Assembly (NCBI GenBank): GCA_003833135.1
Contig: QZLH01000059.1
Coordinates: 182,775-195,595 of the forward strand
Direction: 5' to 3'
Origin: Oehlia diaphana
Taxonomy: Eukaryota > Glomeromycota > Glomeromycetes > Glomerales > Glomeraceae
Length of the DNA stretch: 12,821 nt
This document shows, piece by piece, positions 1-7,884 of the stretch. The position numbers were made by a program, and so were the translations under genes. The notes beneath the pieces are model-generated. The model made no database searches. It was given only the letters and a program-made list of their open reading frames with translations, and was not told the origin of the DNA. Within the stretch, counting starts at the first letter, position 1. Each line of letters starts with the position of its first letter.

Positions 1-31
<31 letters not shown>

Positions 32-737
32 TTAGTTTTCATAATTTAGATTAAGTGAATTACAATTTTTTTTTCCGGGGGTAATTTACTATTGTCTTCA
101 TCATTTGTATATATTATTAGAAATAAAGAAAAATTCTATTTATATATCAAAAAAAAAAGGTGCAAATGTGTCAATGTGAGTTACAATATTTTTTTTTTTT
201 TTTTTGTATAATATCGTAATTATAAATAGACACTATGACCAAAATTAAGAGAAATACATCACTAGATCATTTACACCTTAAAAAAAATATGCTTATGTTA
301 ATATGACTTGATGAGATGTCTTTTTGTATTTCGTTAAAATATTTCATTCTACTATCATCAATTTTATTTAGATAATAAATATCATAGTAATGCCATGCTT
401 ATTAAAGGTAATAAGTACGCGGTGAATCTAATCGAACATCTATTAACGAGTTGATCTTATTGAGGTTCATTATGCGCAAAAAAAAAAAATTTAATAAACA
501 CACTACAGAGCAAACTCTTTTTATATACTTGGCATTCCTTTATTATTACTATAATAGATTCTAAATTTAGTTAATTAAACCGGAACAAATTTTTTTTTTT
601 TTACTTAATCTGGAAGGATTTTGCTAGAAAATTTATCCTACATCCAACTCATTCTAACTATAAAATTGTTTAATTTAATTTAAATAGTTTAATTAAATAA
701 AAATAAATATCCTAAAAATTAAATATAACTTATTTAT
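1..737. other. AT-rich intergenic DNA, no gene seen
   Basis: No supportable coding region on either strand. The stretch begins with 13 T followed by 18 A and holds several further homopolymer runs (near 63-73, 187-205, 480-490 and 589-602). The right end is the 3' flank of the glutaryl-CoA dehydrogenase gene, which reads leftward into it: an AATAAA-type signal on the minus strand overlaps that gene's stop codon, so its 3' UTR and poly(A) site should lie within about 720-738 and the bases just below. Confidence 0.7.
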
Positions 738-2672
738 TTAGGCTGTAAATGCTTGAATTCCAGTAATGGCTCTTCCCAAAATGAGAGCATGAATATCATG
801 CGTTCCTAATATTATTTAAAAATTAAAGCTAATCCAAAATAGAATTAAATCATGAAATTAATAAAATAATTTACCTTCATAAGTATTTGTTGTACATAAA
901 TTCTGCTCATGTCTAATAATATGATATTCATCACTTATACCATTACCACCTAAAATATCTCTCATTGAACGTGCAATATCCAAAGCTTTGCCACAGGAAT
1001 TACGTTTTACAAGAGAAATCATTTCAGGTGCTACTTTACCTTCGTCTTTTAATCGGCCTACCTGAAGACAAGCTTGAAGACCGATAGCAATCTATCATTT
1101 TTAAAAAAAAACTGTTACAAAAGTTACAAACTAGTTTGAAACAATGAATATATCACCGAACCTCAGTACTAGCGTCGGCAAATTTTTTTTGAATTAATTG
1201 AAATCTAGCTAATGGCGACCCGAATTGGTGACGACCAAGGGCATAATCTCGGGCTTGGGCTAAACAAAATTCGGATGATCCGAGAACGCCCCAAGAAATT
1301 CCATAACGTGCATTATTCAAACAACCGAATGGTCCCTAAAAATTAGATATAGAAAGTAAAAATCAAAACAAATTTGAACAAGTAATTTAAATCTATTTAT
1401 ATTTGCGTACTTTTAAACCTTCGACATTTGGGAATAAATTCTCTTCGGGCACTTGCACATTATCCATCATGATCATTCCTGTTATGGAAGCTCGAAGAGA
1501 CAACTTACCTTTAATTGTTGGAGCCGAAAGTCCTTTCATTCCCTTCATTACGAAAGAAAATATTTTAATCAAAATTGTCAATAAATCTATTAATTAATGA
1601 CACGAATCTCTTGCAATCATTGGTATACTTTTTCCAATATGAACCCACGAATTTTTTTATCTTCTTTTGACTTTGCCCAAACAATAAAAACATCAGCGAT
1701 CGGTGAATTTGTAATCCAAGTCTTTGATCCATGTAAAATATATCCCCCATTTACTTTTTGTGCATATGTTTCCATATTAGCCGGATCAGAACCATGATTA
1801 GGTTCTGTCAATCCAAAAGCACCAACAAGTTCACCAGTTGCTGCAAAAAGTACAAAATGTGTTAAAATACTAGCTTAAACGCGTTTGTCAATATTATATT
1901 AAGAATCACCTAATTTAGGCAAATATTTCTGTTTCTGCTCCTCAGTACCATAAGCATCGATAGGATGCATAACAAGTGATGATTGTACGCTCATAGCGGA
2001 TCGATACCCGCTATCTACTCTAAATTGGTAGATACAGAAATCAAAAATGATTATGAAATAACCATATTAAAAAAAAAAGTTTTAATAACGCAATACCTTT
2101 CCACTTCACGAGCAATAAGACCATACGCGACTGAAGAAACGCCGGCGCAACCATAACCCTGAATAGTGGATCCCAATAGACCCAAAGACCCCATTTCGTT
2201 AAGAATTTCACGATCGAATTCTATTAAATATTTAGCATATTAGCATAAATTAGTTAATATAGTGTTTTCCTATATTGCAACATACTTTCTTGTCGATAAG
2301 CTTCTAAAACTCGGGGGAAAAGTTTTTCTTGACAATATTCTCGTGCAGTTTCTCTAAAAGAGTATAAATAATTGATTATTATAAAAATATTACAGCGTAA
2401 AACAAAAATATATAACGTTACCTTATAGCTTTTTCTTCGTCTGTAAGCTGAGACTCTAACAAAAGTGGATCTTCCCAATTATATTTTTTTGCTATGCCTA
2501 ATAACAAAAAATGAAATTAAAACGATAAATTCACAATCAATGAAAAACGAGAAAAGAAAAACATACTTGAAGCTTTGACAGACATGGCTCTTAGAGACAA
2601 ATTTCGAGCAGCATTTTTAAAATCTGCTTGTCTTAAGCATGATCTTAAGCATGAAATTCCAACGTTCAACAT
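738..2672 (-). CDS. GCDH: Glutaryl-CoA dehydrogenase, mitochondrial (10 exons, 428 aa)
   Basis: Flavoprotein acyl-CoA dehydrogenase that oxidises and decarboxylates glutaryl-CoA to crotonyl-CoA in the mitochondrial matrix (lysine and tryptophan breakdown), passing electrons to ETF. Exons on the minus strand: 2672-2567, 2497-2422, 2353-2286, 2220-2097, 2019-1910, 1840-1629, 1542-1411, 1335-1162, 1091-875, 805-738. They sum to 1287 nt with all phases closing. The ATG at 2672 gives an Arg/Ser/Ala-rich presequence of about 35 residues. Visible family landmarks are [10 protein letters not shown] (130-139), whose Arg131-Ser132 match the pair that contacts the substrate's free carboxylate, [12 protein letters not shown] (170-181), the Arg-rich SLRAS core in exon 7, [10 protein letters not shown] in exon 9, and NTYEG, whose Glu406 is the catalytic base. 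Length matches the animal enzyme (about 438 aa). Introns are 65-86 bp; three donors are weak (GTTCGG, GTACGC, GTGATT). Identity is secure; exon edges are hand-derived. Confidence 0.95.
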
Positions 2673-2924
2673 TACGAAAATAAATTATAACAATTCGATA
2701 TTACCAGAAACTGAAACCAAAGCGAAAGTCAAAGATAATGAATTGAACTCGGAGAAAAGAAGTTCTCCTAACAAACACGAACGCCTGATAGACGCGAATG
2801 ATTTAATATCATGTGATCGTGAGAATTTTATTTATATTCAACATTTAATGACTAAATATGGTAACGGCAGAAAAATGATCACGTGTCTGAGTTTCTTCAT
2901 TTTTTTATAGGGGTGAATTTCACA
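2673..2924 (-). promoter_or_regulatory. Presumed GCDH promoter and 5' UTR
   Basis: This 252 bp gap lies between the start codon of the glutaryl-CoA dehydrogenase gene and the decayed gene upstream on the same strand. It must hold the transcription start and proximal promoter. I see no clear TATA box or recognisable factor site, so the call rests on position only. A forward-strand open frame across it is antisense to exon 1 and not a gene. Confidence 0.4.
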
Positions 2925-3497
2925 TTAGAAGAAACTTCGATTGATCACCTGAGCACCTCCGGCTAAGTTTTGCATAAATGCCATGCGCATCACTTTTGCT
3001 AATATTTTTTTCTCACATCATATTTTGAAAGACTTAAACCTTCCACAGGATGAGCTAGCGTATCCAATAGTGAGTTATGTTCTTCCACTCCAAATGCATC
3101 GGAACTAGAAAATACGTCAAATAATCCATTTCTTGCTTGATCAGATAAATTAGGAAGGCGTCCGGTGAATAGCCTAAGAAGGATATTGCGATGACGGGCC
3201 AATCGGGCTTGATAAAGTTGGTCCCAAGCATCTTGTCCAAAATCGTCTATATAATCCCATCCGGTATATGGTTTTCTAGAATTAACATCAGATTCGTCAT
3301 CGCTATCTTCATCTCAATCACCCCAATCTTCATCACTATCTTCTTCCCATCGGATTCGATATTGTCATTATCTTCGATGTGGATAGATTCGGGTTCATCA
3401 CTAATAACCCTAAAATCTTCATGAGCTCGTATACCCCATCATACTCATCACCGACACTAAGATCGGAATTGAGTGAGTTTCGTGAGTTTCGTTCCAT
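2925..3497 (-). pseudogene. Decayed gene for an acidic protein of unknown family
   Basis: A protein-like signal runs on the minus strand from an ATG at 3497-3495 (MERNSRNSLNSDLSVGDEY) to a TAA at 2927-2925, but no single frame spans it. The reading must shift near 3420 and near 3345, cross an in-frame TGA near 3315, and shift again in a 7-A run at 3005-3011. The pieces make one plausible protein of about 190 residues: a Ser-rich start, a strongly acidic Asp/Glu stretch (such as EEDSDEDWGD), then a cleaner C-terminal half containing GWDYIDDFGQDAWDQLYQAR and LFTGRLPNLSDQARNGLFDV, ending FMQNLAGGAQVINRSFF. I do not recognise the family. Several shifts plus a stop favour a pseudogene or gene fragment; indels in homopolymers could in part be assembly errors. 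Confidence 0.55.
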
Positions 3498-3983
3498 GAT
3501 AACTGATGAAGATGTGCAGATGAAATGGAATATGCTAACAATACTTATCTTTATTTAGCGTTCTAAAGCCTCTTCGACTGTAAGCAGTATCATGGATGGA
3601 ATGGATCGGTTTCAGACACTAACTGATGAAAAATTATTTGCGAAATAATCATGCGAGGAACAAATATGCGCAGTACGATCTCGGAAAAATTCTTTTCATG
3701 CAATTTTGCGGTAGACGGTAGTAATACGTCATCACCAACTTAAATTTCTTCATCTTAATTTAAATTAAAAAAATCTATTACTGTAACGTAATTTATTGGA
3801 TGAAAAATCGATAATAACACGACTAACGCGTTATTATTTGCCTGATTTAGTATATCATGGGTAATATCTGACTCATCACTCAAGTTATATTACGAAACAC
3901 GAGTAATAATAATAATTACATAAAATACAGTCTTTTTTCTCCTTTTTCCTTTTTCCTCAAAAAAATTTAAGAAATTAAAATTA
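3498..3983. other. Intergenic stretch, no intact gene
   Basis: Short open stretches occur on both strands but none has a family match, a splice structure that closes, or useful length. On the minus strand a short run near 3545-3605 reads YSRRGFRTLNKDKYC before a stop and could be an upstream scrap of the neighbouring decayed gene. The right end turns into pyrimidine-rich sequence leading to the ATTC array. Confidence 0.5.
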
Positions 3984-3998
3984 ATGGAAGGTACATTA

Positions 3999-4240
3999 TT
4001 TTGTTTGTTTGTTCGTTTGCTTGTATTTGTTTATACGTTCGTTCATTTGTTTGTTCGTTTGTTCATTCATTCATTCATTCGTTCATTCATTCATTCGTTC
4101 ATTCATTCATTCATTCATTCATTCGTTCATTCATTCATTCGTTCATTCATTCATTCATTCATTCATTCGTTCATTCATTCATTCGTTCATTCATTCATTC
4201 ATTCATTCATTCATTCGTTCATCCATCTATTTCATTCCAA
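3999..4240. repeat. (ATTC)n tetranucleotide satellite with GTTC interruptions
   Basis: A T-rich run of TTTG/TTCG units (about 3999-4062) passes into near-pure ATTC repeats (about 4063-4220) that end in degenerate ATCC/ATCT copies. Within the array a GTTC variant starts at 4081, 4097, 4125, 4141, 4169, 4185 and 4217. The spacings are 16, 28, 16, 28, 16 and 32 bases, so a 44-base higher-order unit has been duplicated. No frame of ATTC contains a stop, so all three forward frames stay open and give Ser-Phe-Ile-His strings; these are not genes. Confidence 0.95.
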
Positions 4241-4487
4241 GGCGGTTTGTTGTAACAGCAAAAGATCCGTATTTATTGGCGTCAATGGTGATGGTCATCT
4301 AGACGGCATAACAAGAGAAGAGCTAGTGTAGTCCATATCTATTATTTCGCAGGGAAAACAATTTCACATTCTGAAAAGACCAAGTAATAAGTGTGTATAA
4401 GTGATTTTTAATTTCTCCTGAAAGATCTTTACTTTTTCAATTGCTTCTTTTTAATTATCAATTAAATGTTTTTAAATGTTTTTTTAG

Positions 4488-5320
4488 TTTTACACATGTA
4501 CACTTTATGAAACTGAAGATTTCTTAAAGCAAGTACAAAACCAACTTGTCAATGGACGCCATGGTATAAAGTTAACATTTTCTCGGTCAAAAAAAAAGTA
4601 TTAACAACACCCATACTGCAAAAGTAATTTTAAAACATTCATAAGACTTTTTATTTATGTTCTCACAATACTCTTTTTTATTAGAATTTTGAATATATAC
4701 AAAGATTTCATGTTACATCTGCTGATTTGGCTCCTTCTTCATCCCAAACTATAATCAGTCCAAATGGAAAGAGTAACGGCACTAGTGATTTTCCTAATTG
4801 TAAACGGCCCTCAGATCAAGATTCGATTTTAATGAAAGTCCCTTAGATCAAGATTCAGTTTTTAATAAGGATCCCAAAACTAGTCATGTTAAATCTTTAG
4901 GATACAACTTATATGATATAAATGGGTTTGTATTTATTCTGATTAAATATTATTTGAATCATCAATATTAAATGTTACATATTGATATTTTTCCTTTATT
5001 GCAAAGATCTTATTTACTCAAGGTGAACACTCCTGGAATTGAAAAGAGCTATCTAGAATTTTTTATTGGAGATAATGATGATCAAATAACCATTGAAGGC
5101 AACTCATTTTTTTTTTAAAAAAAAAAGCGAGAAAAAAAAAGAAATTTATTCTAGATAAGATTCAAGCAATACATGATAATAACAAAGTGTCTGGTAACGG
5201 GTAATTCTCAACTATCGTGAATTCTAATTAATAACTAGATTTCATTTCTGTATTATAACCAACCTCCTCCTGAACTTATATTAACTGATAGTCAATATAT
5301 GAAGGAGTTCCAATACATGC
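4488..5320 (+). pseudogene. Remnant of a multi-exon gene; one exon faintly HSP20-like
   Basis: Exon-like blocks flanked by intron-like sequence read on the plus strand: 4488-4563 (FYTCTLYETEDFLKQVQNQL...), 4685-4925 (Ser/Asn-rich, including FHVTSADLAPSSSQT and a doubled SDQDS/LDQDS motif), and 5007-5118 (SYLLKVNTPGIEKSYLEFF then QITIEG). The join from 4563 to 4685 breaks phase. The middle block carries a one-base frameshift in a T-run near 4830 followed by a TAG, and the last block runs into a T10/A10 tract with a stop. A further scrap (QPPPELILTDSQYMKEFQY) lies at about 5264-5320. The spacing of hydrophobic residues around NTPGIEKSYL and QITIEG resembles the alpha-crystallin domain of small heat-shock proteins, but this is weak. 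It could also be a badly predicted live gene if the base errors are sequencing artefacts. Confidence 0.35.
5107..5126. repeat. T10/A10 palindromic homopolymer tract
   Basis: Ten T followed directly by ten A, a perfect 20-base palindrome. It interrupts the reading of the HSP20-like exon block with a TAA. Similar T/A tracts sit at 1-31 and, in looser form, at 9488-9510. Confidence 0.9.
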
Positions 5321-5340
5321 CATAACTGGTAAACTATAAT

Positions 5341-6119
5341 TTATTTGGAACTTTGCTTGTACATTGAAGTATCAAGAATTTGTTTACCGCACATAGCACA
5401 AATTCCTTGTTTATAAGCACATCCTAAAAAAATATAAAAATAAAATAGAGTTAGAAAAATTTCCTTTCTACTTAATTACAAATTGGAAAAATAAAAAAAG
5501 CTATCTGTGCAAAATTCTAAACACGTGAGAATACTTTTATCAGTTGAGTAACTACATGTTGTACGATAAGATACCTCCAATACCTTAACATGAAGATTTA
5601 ATCCCGTGTATTTAAATAAAAAGAAAAAAAAGTATGTATAAAAAGTAGATAATATTCTAAATAAACAAAAATCAATTACCTTGACAATAATGTGAATGCT
5701 CTTGATGTACTCGAGATTTGCAAATTTTACATTTGTTTTCGTATGGTTTAAATCTGATAATATAAAAAAAAAAAAATCAAACGTTAAAAACACTTGTAAA
5801 GCAAAAAGAAATTAATTTAAATTAATTATTTTGTAGCGTACCGATTCTTTCCGGGTTTACTTAATAACTTGTTTTCGTGTAGTTTTCTGTCAGTTCCGAC
5901 TTTTAAGGCATAAAAAGTTGGGTTAGTTCGTAATAAGATTGAATCACCATAAAGTAAAAATATATTTGCATACCTGCTGTATTTCTTGATCCATCTTTCC
6001 ATTTGTCAGGACAGATTACTTTTCCTAATTTTTTTTCACCTTTAAATATAATAACAAAGTTAGAGCTAGAAATTAGAATTTAAAAGAATCTGTAACTACT
6101 TACATTTTTTACAGACCAT
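5341..6119 (-). CDS. CRIPT: CRIPT family cysteine-rich protein (5 exons, 98 aa)
   Basis: Small zinc-binding protein named in animals for binding PSD-95 PDZ domains, and later found as a component of the activated U12-type (minor) spliceosome, which is the likelier role in a fungus. Exons on the minus strand: 6119-6104, 6039-5974, 5899-5842, 5753-5680, 5423-5341, total 297 nt with phases closing. The first exon codes only MVCKK plus one base. CxxC pairs are visible at C3/C6, C55/C58 (CKIC), C70/C73 (CQGC) and C80/C83 (CAMC). Family signatures are CEKKLGKVICPDKWKDG near the start, RKLHENK in the middle and YKQGICAMCGKQILDT at the end; the animal protein is 101 aa. Donors are GTAAGT, GTATGC, GTACGC and GTAATT. 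The short first exon makes this gene easy for automatic gene finders to miss or truncate. Confidence 0.95.
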
Positions 6120-6280
6120 GTTTCAGCGCAATTAAAATGTGATAAATTATAAAATTTGTGGTTTTTGAGGGAACAGAGATCCTTATATATTTTTATGGAT
6201 ACGTTACACAATTGCTGCATGCTGATTAAATAAATATACAGGTATTTAGGTATTTATGAATATCTGATATCCGTCCTTAA
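6120..6280. promoter_or_regulatory. Shared divergent promoter, CRIPT / tRNA methyltransferase
   Basis: The start codons of the leftward CRIPT gene and the rightward methyltransferase gene are only 161 bp apart, so both transcription starts and 5' UTRs must fit here. A TATA-like ATATATTTTTA occurs around 6185-6196, and a duplicated GGTATTTA lies at 6241-6256. Neither is proven to function; the bidirectional call is positional. Confidence 0.55.
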
Positions 6281-7706
6281 ATGTTTTACAGAAAATCAAT
6301 TCCAAAAATTTATCAAAATGTTAAACTTTCCTATTCAATGCGAACAATCGTTGATACTACAAAAGTTGCACCTGAAAAATTTGATAGAACAAAGTTTTTA
6401 GAAGGAGATACTGTTATATTACGTGATACAACGAAAAAAATTAAAGGTCCAAGGATAGCATTAGTAGGACCTTTAATCAAAGGTTCAAAAACTGAAAAGT
6501 ATGGTGAAATATTTTGTCATGATTCTATAATTGGAAAATCCGTACGTTCTGTTGTTAAAACCAATAAAGGTATTTTATCAAGCAAAGAAATTTCTTACAA
6601 AGTTATTAAATTCTTCTCAGGCGCAAAAAATTCTTTTGATCTAGAAAAATCTTTTACGCTTCATTTTCCAACTCTGGATGAGTAAGTTCAGATACCTTAA
6701 ATAACTTTCGTTTTTTAATTAAGCCAATCTAATTTTAATTAATTTTAGATATATATTAAAAATTTCACGACATACCACGCCAATATATCCAAAAGACGCT
6801 AACACAATAGTATTATTTTTTTTTTCCTTAACACGCGTTCAAATTTACATACAAATAAATTCATAACTACTTCCTTTATACTAGGTTGCGCTTCTTGATT
6901 TACATCCATATTCAAGAATATTAGAGGCAGGTACAGGAAATGGATCTTTAACTTTGTATTTAGCAAGAGCAATATACCCGACAGGTCATATACATACAAT
7001 AGATATAAATTCAGATAGTATTCATAAGGCTCAGAAAAATATTAGACAATATTTTCGAGGAATATATTACGATAACATAACCTTTAGTACAGGTTCTTGT
7101 TCTAATATATTAAGTTCTTTACCCGGAAGTGCAGAAAAATATGATGGTGTAGTATTAGATATGCCGGAACCTTGGTCAGAGTTATCTTGGATTATGCCAA
7201 AATTAAAATTAGATGGGTTCATTATATGTTATTTGCCAAATATTACTCAAATATTAGAGTTAATTAAAATTATCAGAGAAAATAAATTTAAATTGGCTAC
7301 TATTCAAGTGTTAGAAGTTCAATGGAGGCCATGGGAAGTTAGAGCTACTGTTATTAGAAGTAAAATGGGTGAGAATGTTCCTTTTTCAGTAAATAAGTTG
7401 ATAATGGATAATAAAATACCCGAAAAAGCTTTAGCTTATGTTTGTAAGCCCGCTTATATGCCATCAAGTCATTCCGCATTTTTGGTACAATTAAAGAAAA
7501 TCGAAGAAGATTCACTAAAAAAGGTGAAATTTCAGAATTTATATGATCTAGGAGAATTAGCAAAAAATTCGGAAGATTCGGAAGACTCAGAAGATTCGGA
7601 AGATTTGGAAGACTCGGAAGACTCGGAAGACTCGGAAGATTCGGAAGATTCGATAGATTCAGGGAAGATTCGGAGGATTCGGAAGATTCATATGGTTGAT
7701 TTGTAA
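6281..7706 (+). CDS. tRNA (adenine(58)-N1)-methyltransferase, TRMT61B-like, probably mitochondrial (3 exons, 427 aa)
   Basis: SAM-dependent enzyme that methylates N1 of A58 in the tRNA T-loop. Exons 6281-6681, 6749-6809 and 6885-7706 sum to 1284 nt with phases closing. The start MFYRKSIPKIYQNVKLSYSM is basic, Ser/Tyr-rich and free of acidic residues, which suits mitochondrial import, as does the closer resemblance to TRMT61B than to nuclear Trm61. An N-terminal beta-rich region (about 40-95: LEGDTVIL, KTEKYGEIFCHDSIIGK) precedes the exon 2 motif TTPIYPKDA. SAM motif I is ILEAGTGNGSLTL (166-178), the acidic loop is Asp194, and the catalytic-region motif is LDMPEPW (245-251). The C-terminal motif KPAYMPSSHSAFL matches the family's RP..HTAFL pattern. 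From about residue 382 a low-complexity Ser-Glu-Asp repeat tail follows, whose last 15 or so residues (GKIRRIRKIHMVDL) look frameshifted. Nuclear Trm61 is the alternative. Confidence 0.88.
7568..7692 (+). repeat. Coding minisatellite, GAAGATTCG unit (Ser-Glu-Asp)
   Basis: About a dozen imperfect copies of the 9-base unit GAAGAYTCG, varying mainly at C/T and G/A in the third codon position, near the 3' end of the methyltransferase gene. Each copy codes SED-type triplets in the gene's frame. Around 7660-7668 the sequence CAGGGAAG breaks the register, so later copies are read in another frame as basic residues. Confidence 0.9.
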
Positions 7707-7813
7707 AAATTAAAAATAATAAAATGAGAAAATAACAAATCTTTACCTGCACGAGCTAAAAAGCCCTTATCGATAATGAATAGTGCTATTACTAATACGT
7801 GTCTTGTGTTCAT
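7688..7813 (-). CDS. Possible 41-aa peptide or first exon with signal-like start
   Basis: A minus-strand frame begins with MNTRHVLVIALFIIDKGFLA at 7813 and runs to a TGA at 7690-7688, overlapping the 3' end of the methyltransferase gene in antisense. The start has a positive residue, a hydrophobic stretch and an Ala-Arg-Ala-Gly that could serve as a signal-peptide cleavage region, though Asp-Lys interrupts the core. A GTAAAG donor-like site follows Ala-Arg-Ala, so it could instead be a first exon, but I found no convincing second exon. It lies between convergent genes and may well be chance. Confidence 0.2.
   Translation of the reverse strand: MNTRHVLVIALFIIDKGFLARAGKDLLFSHFIIFNFYKSTI
7718..7723 (+). 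terminator. AATAAA polyadenylation signal of the methyltransferase gene
   Basis: An AATAAA hexamer on the plus strand 11 bases after the methyltransferase stop codon, in AT-rich sequence. Position and sequence fit a poly(A) signal; fungal genes do not always use this hexamer. Confidence 0.45.
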
Positions 7814-7853
7814 TTTTTATGTAAAACACGTAATTTAATAATTAATAGTGAAT

Positions 7854-7859
7854 TTTATT
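7854..7859 (-). terminator. AATAAA polyadenylation signal of the arrestin-like gene
   Basis: TTTATT on the plus strand, AATAAA on the minus strand, 25 bases past the arrestin-like gene's stop codon. Together with the hexamer at 7718-7723 it marks the 178-base gap as a tight convergent terminator region, where the two transcripts could overlap. Confidence 0.45.
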
Positions 7860-7884
7860 AATATTAAAATAAACGATTCTTTTT

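Noticed and set aside
2575..2910. Forward 111-codon frame
   Set aside because: It is antisense to GCDH exon 1, whose minus-strand reading has a good presequence and a phase-correct splice. No homology is evident in the forward frame.
3984..4331. Three overlapping forward frames rich in Ser-Phe-Ile-His
   Set aside because: ATTC repeats contain no stop codon in any frame, so all three frames stay open by arithmetic; no start context, splice structure or family match supports a protein.
5476..5793. Minus-strand 105-codon frame with many Phe residues
   Set aside because: It runs across CRIPT introns and exon 4 in the wrong frame; the correct frame gives the conserved CKIC...CQGC sequence.
6824..6832. 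TTCCTTAAC, identical to the U12 branch-site consensus, in methyltransferase intron 2
   Set aside because: It lies only about 20 bases after the donor and about 53 bases before the acceptor, too far for a U12 branch point, and the donor is GTATTA rather than RTATCC.
7354..7752. Minus-strand 132-codon frame with Leu-Pro-Asn/Ser repeats
   Set aside because: It is the reverse reading of the GAAGATTCG minisatellite and the methyltransferase C terminus; it has no independent support.
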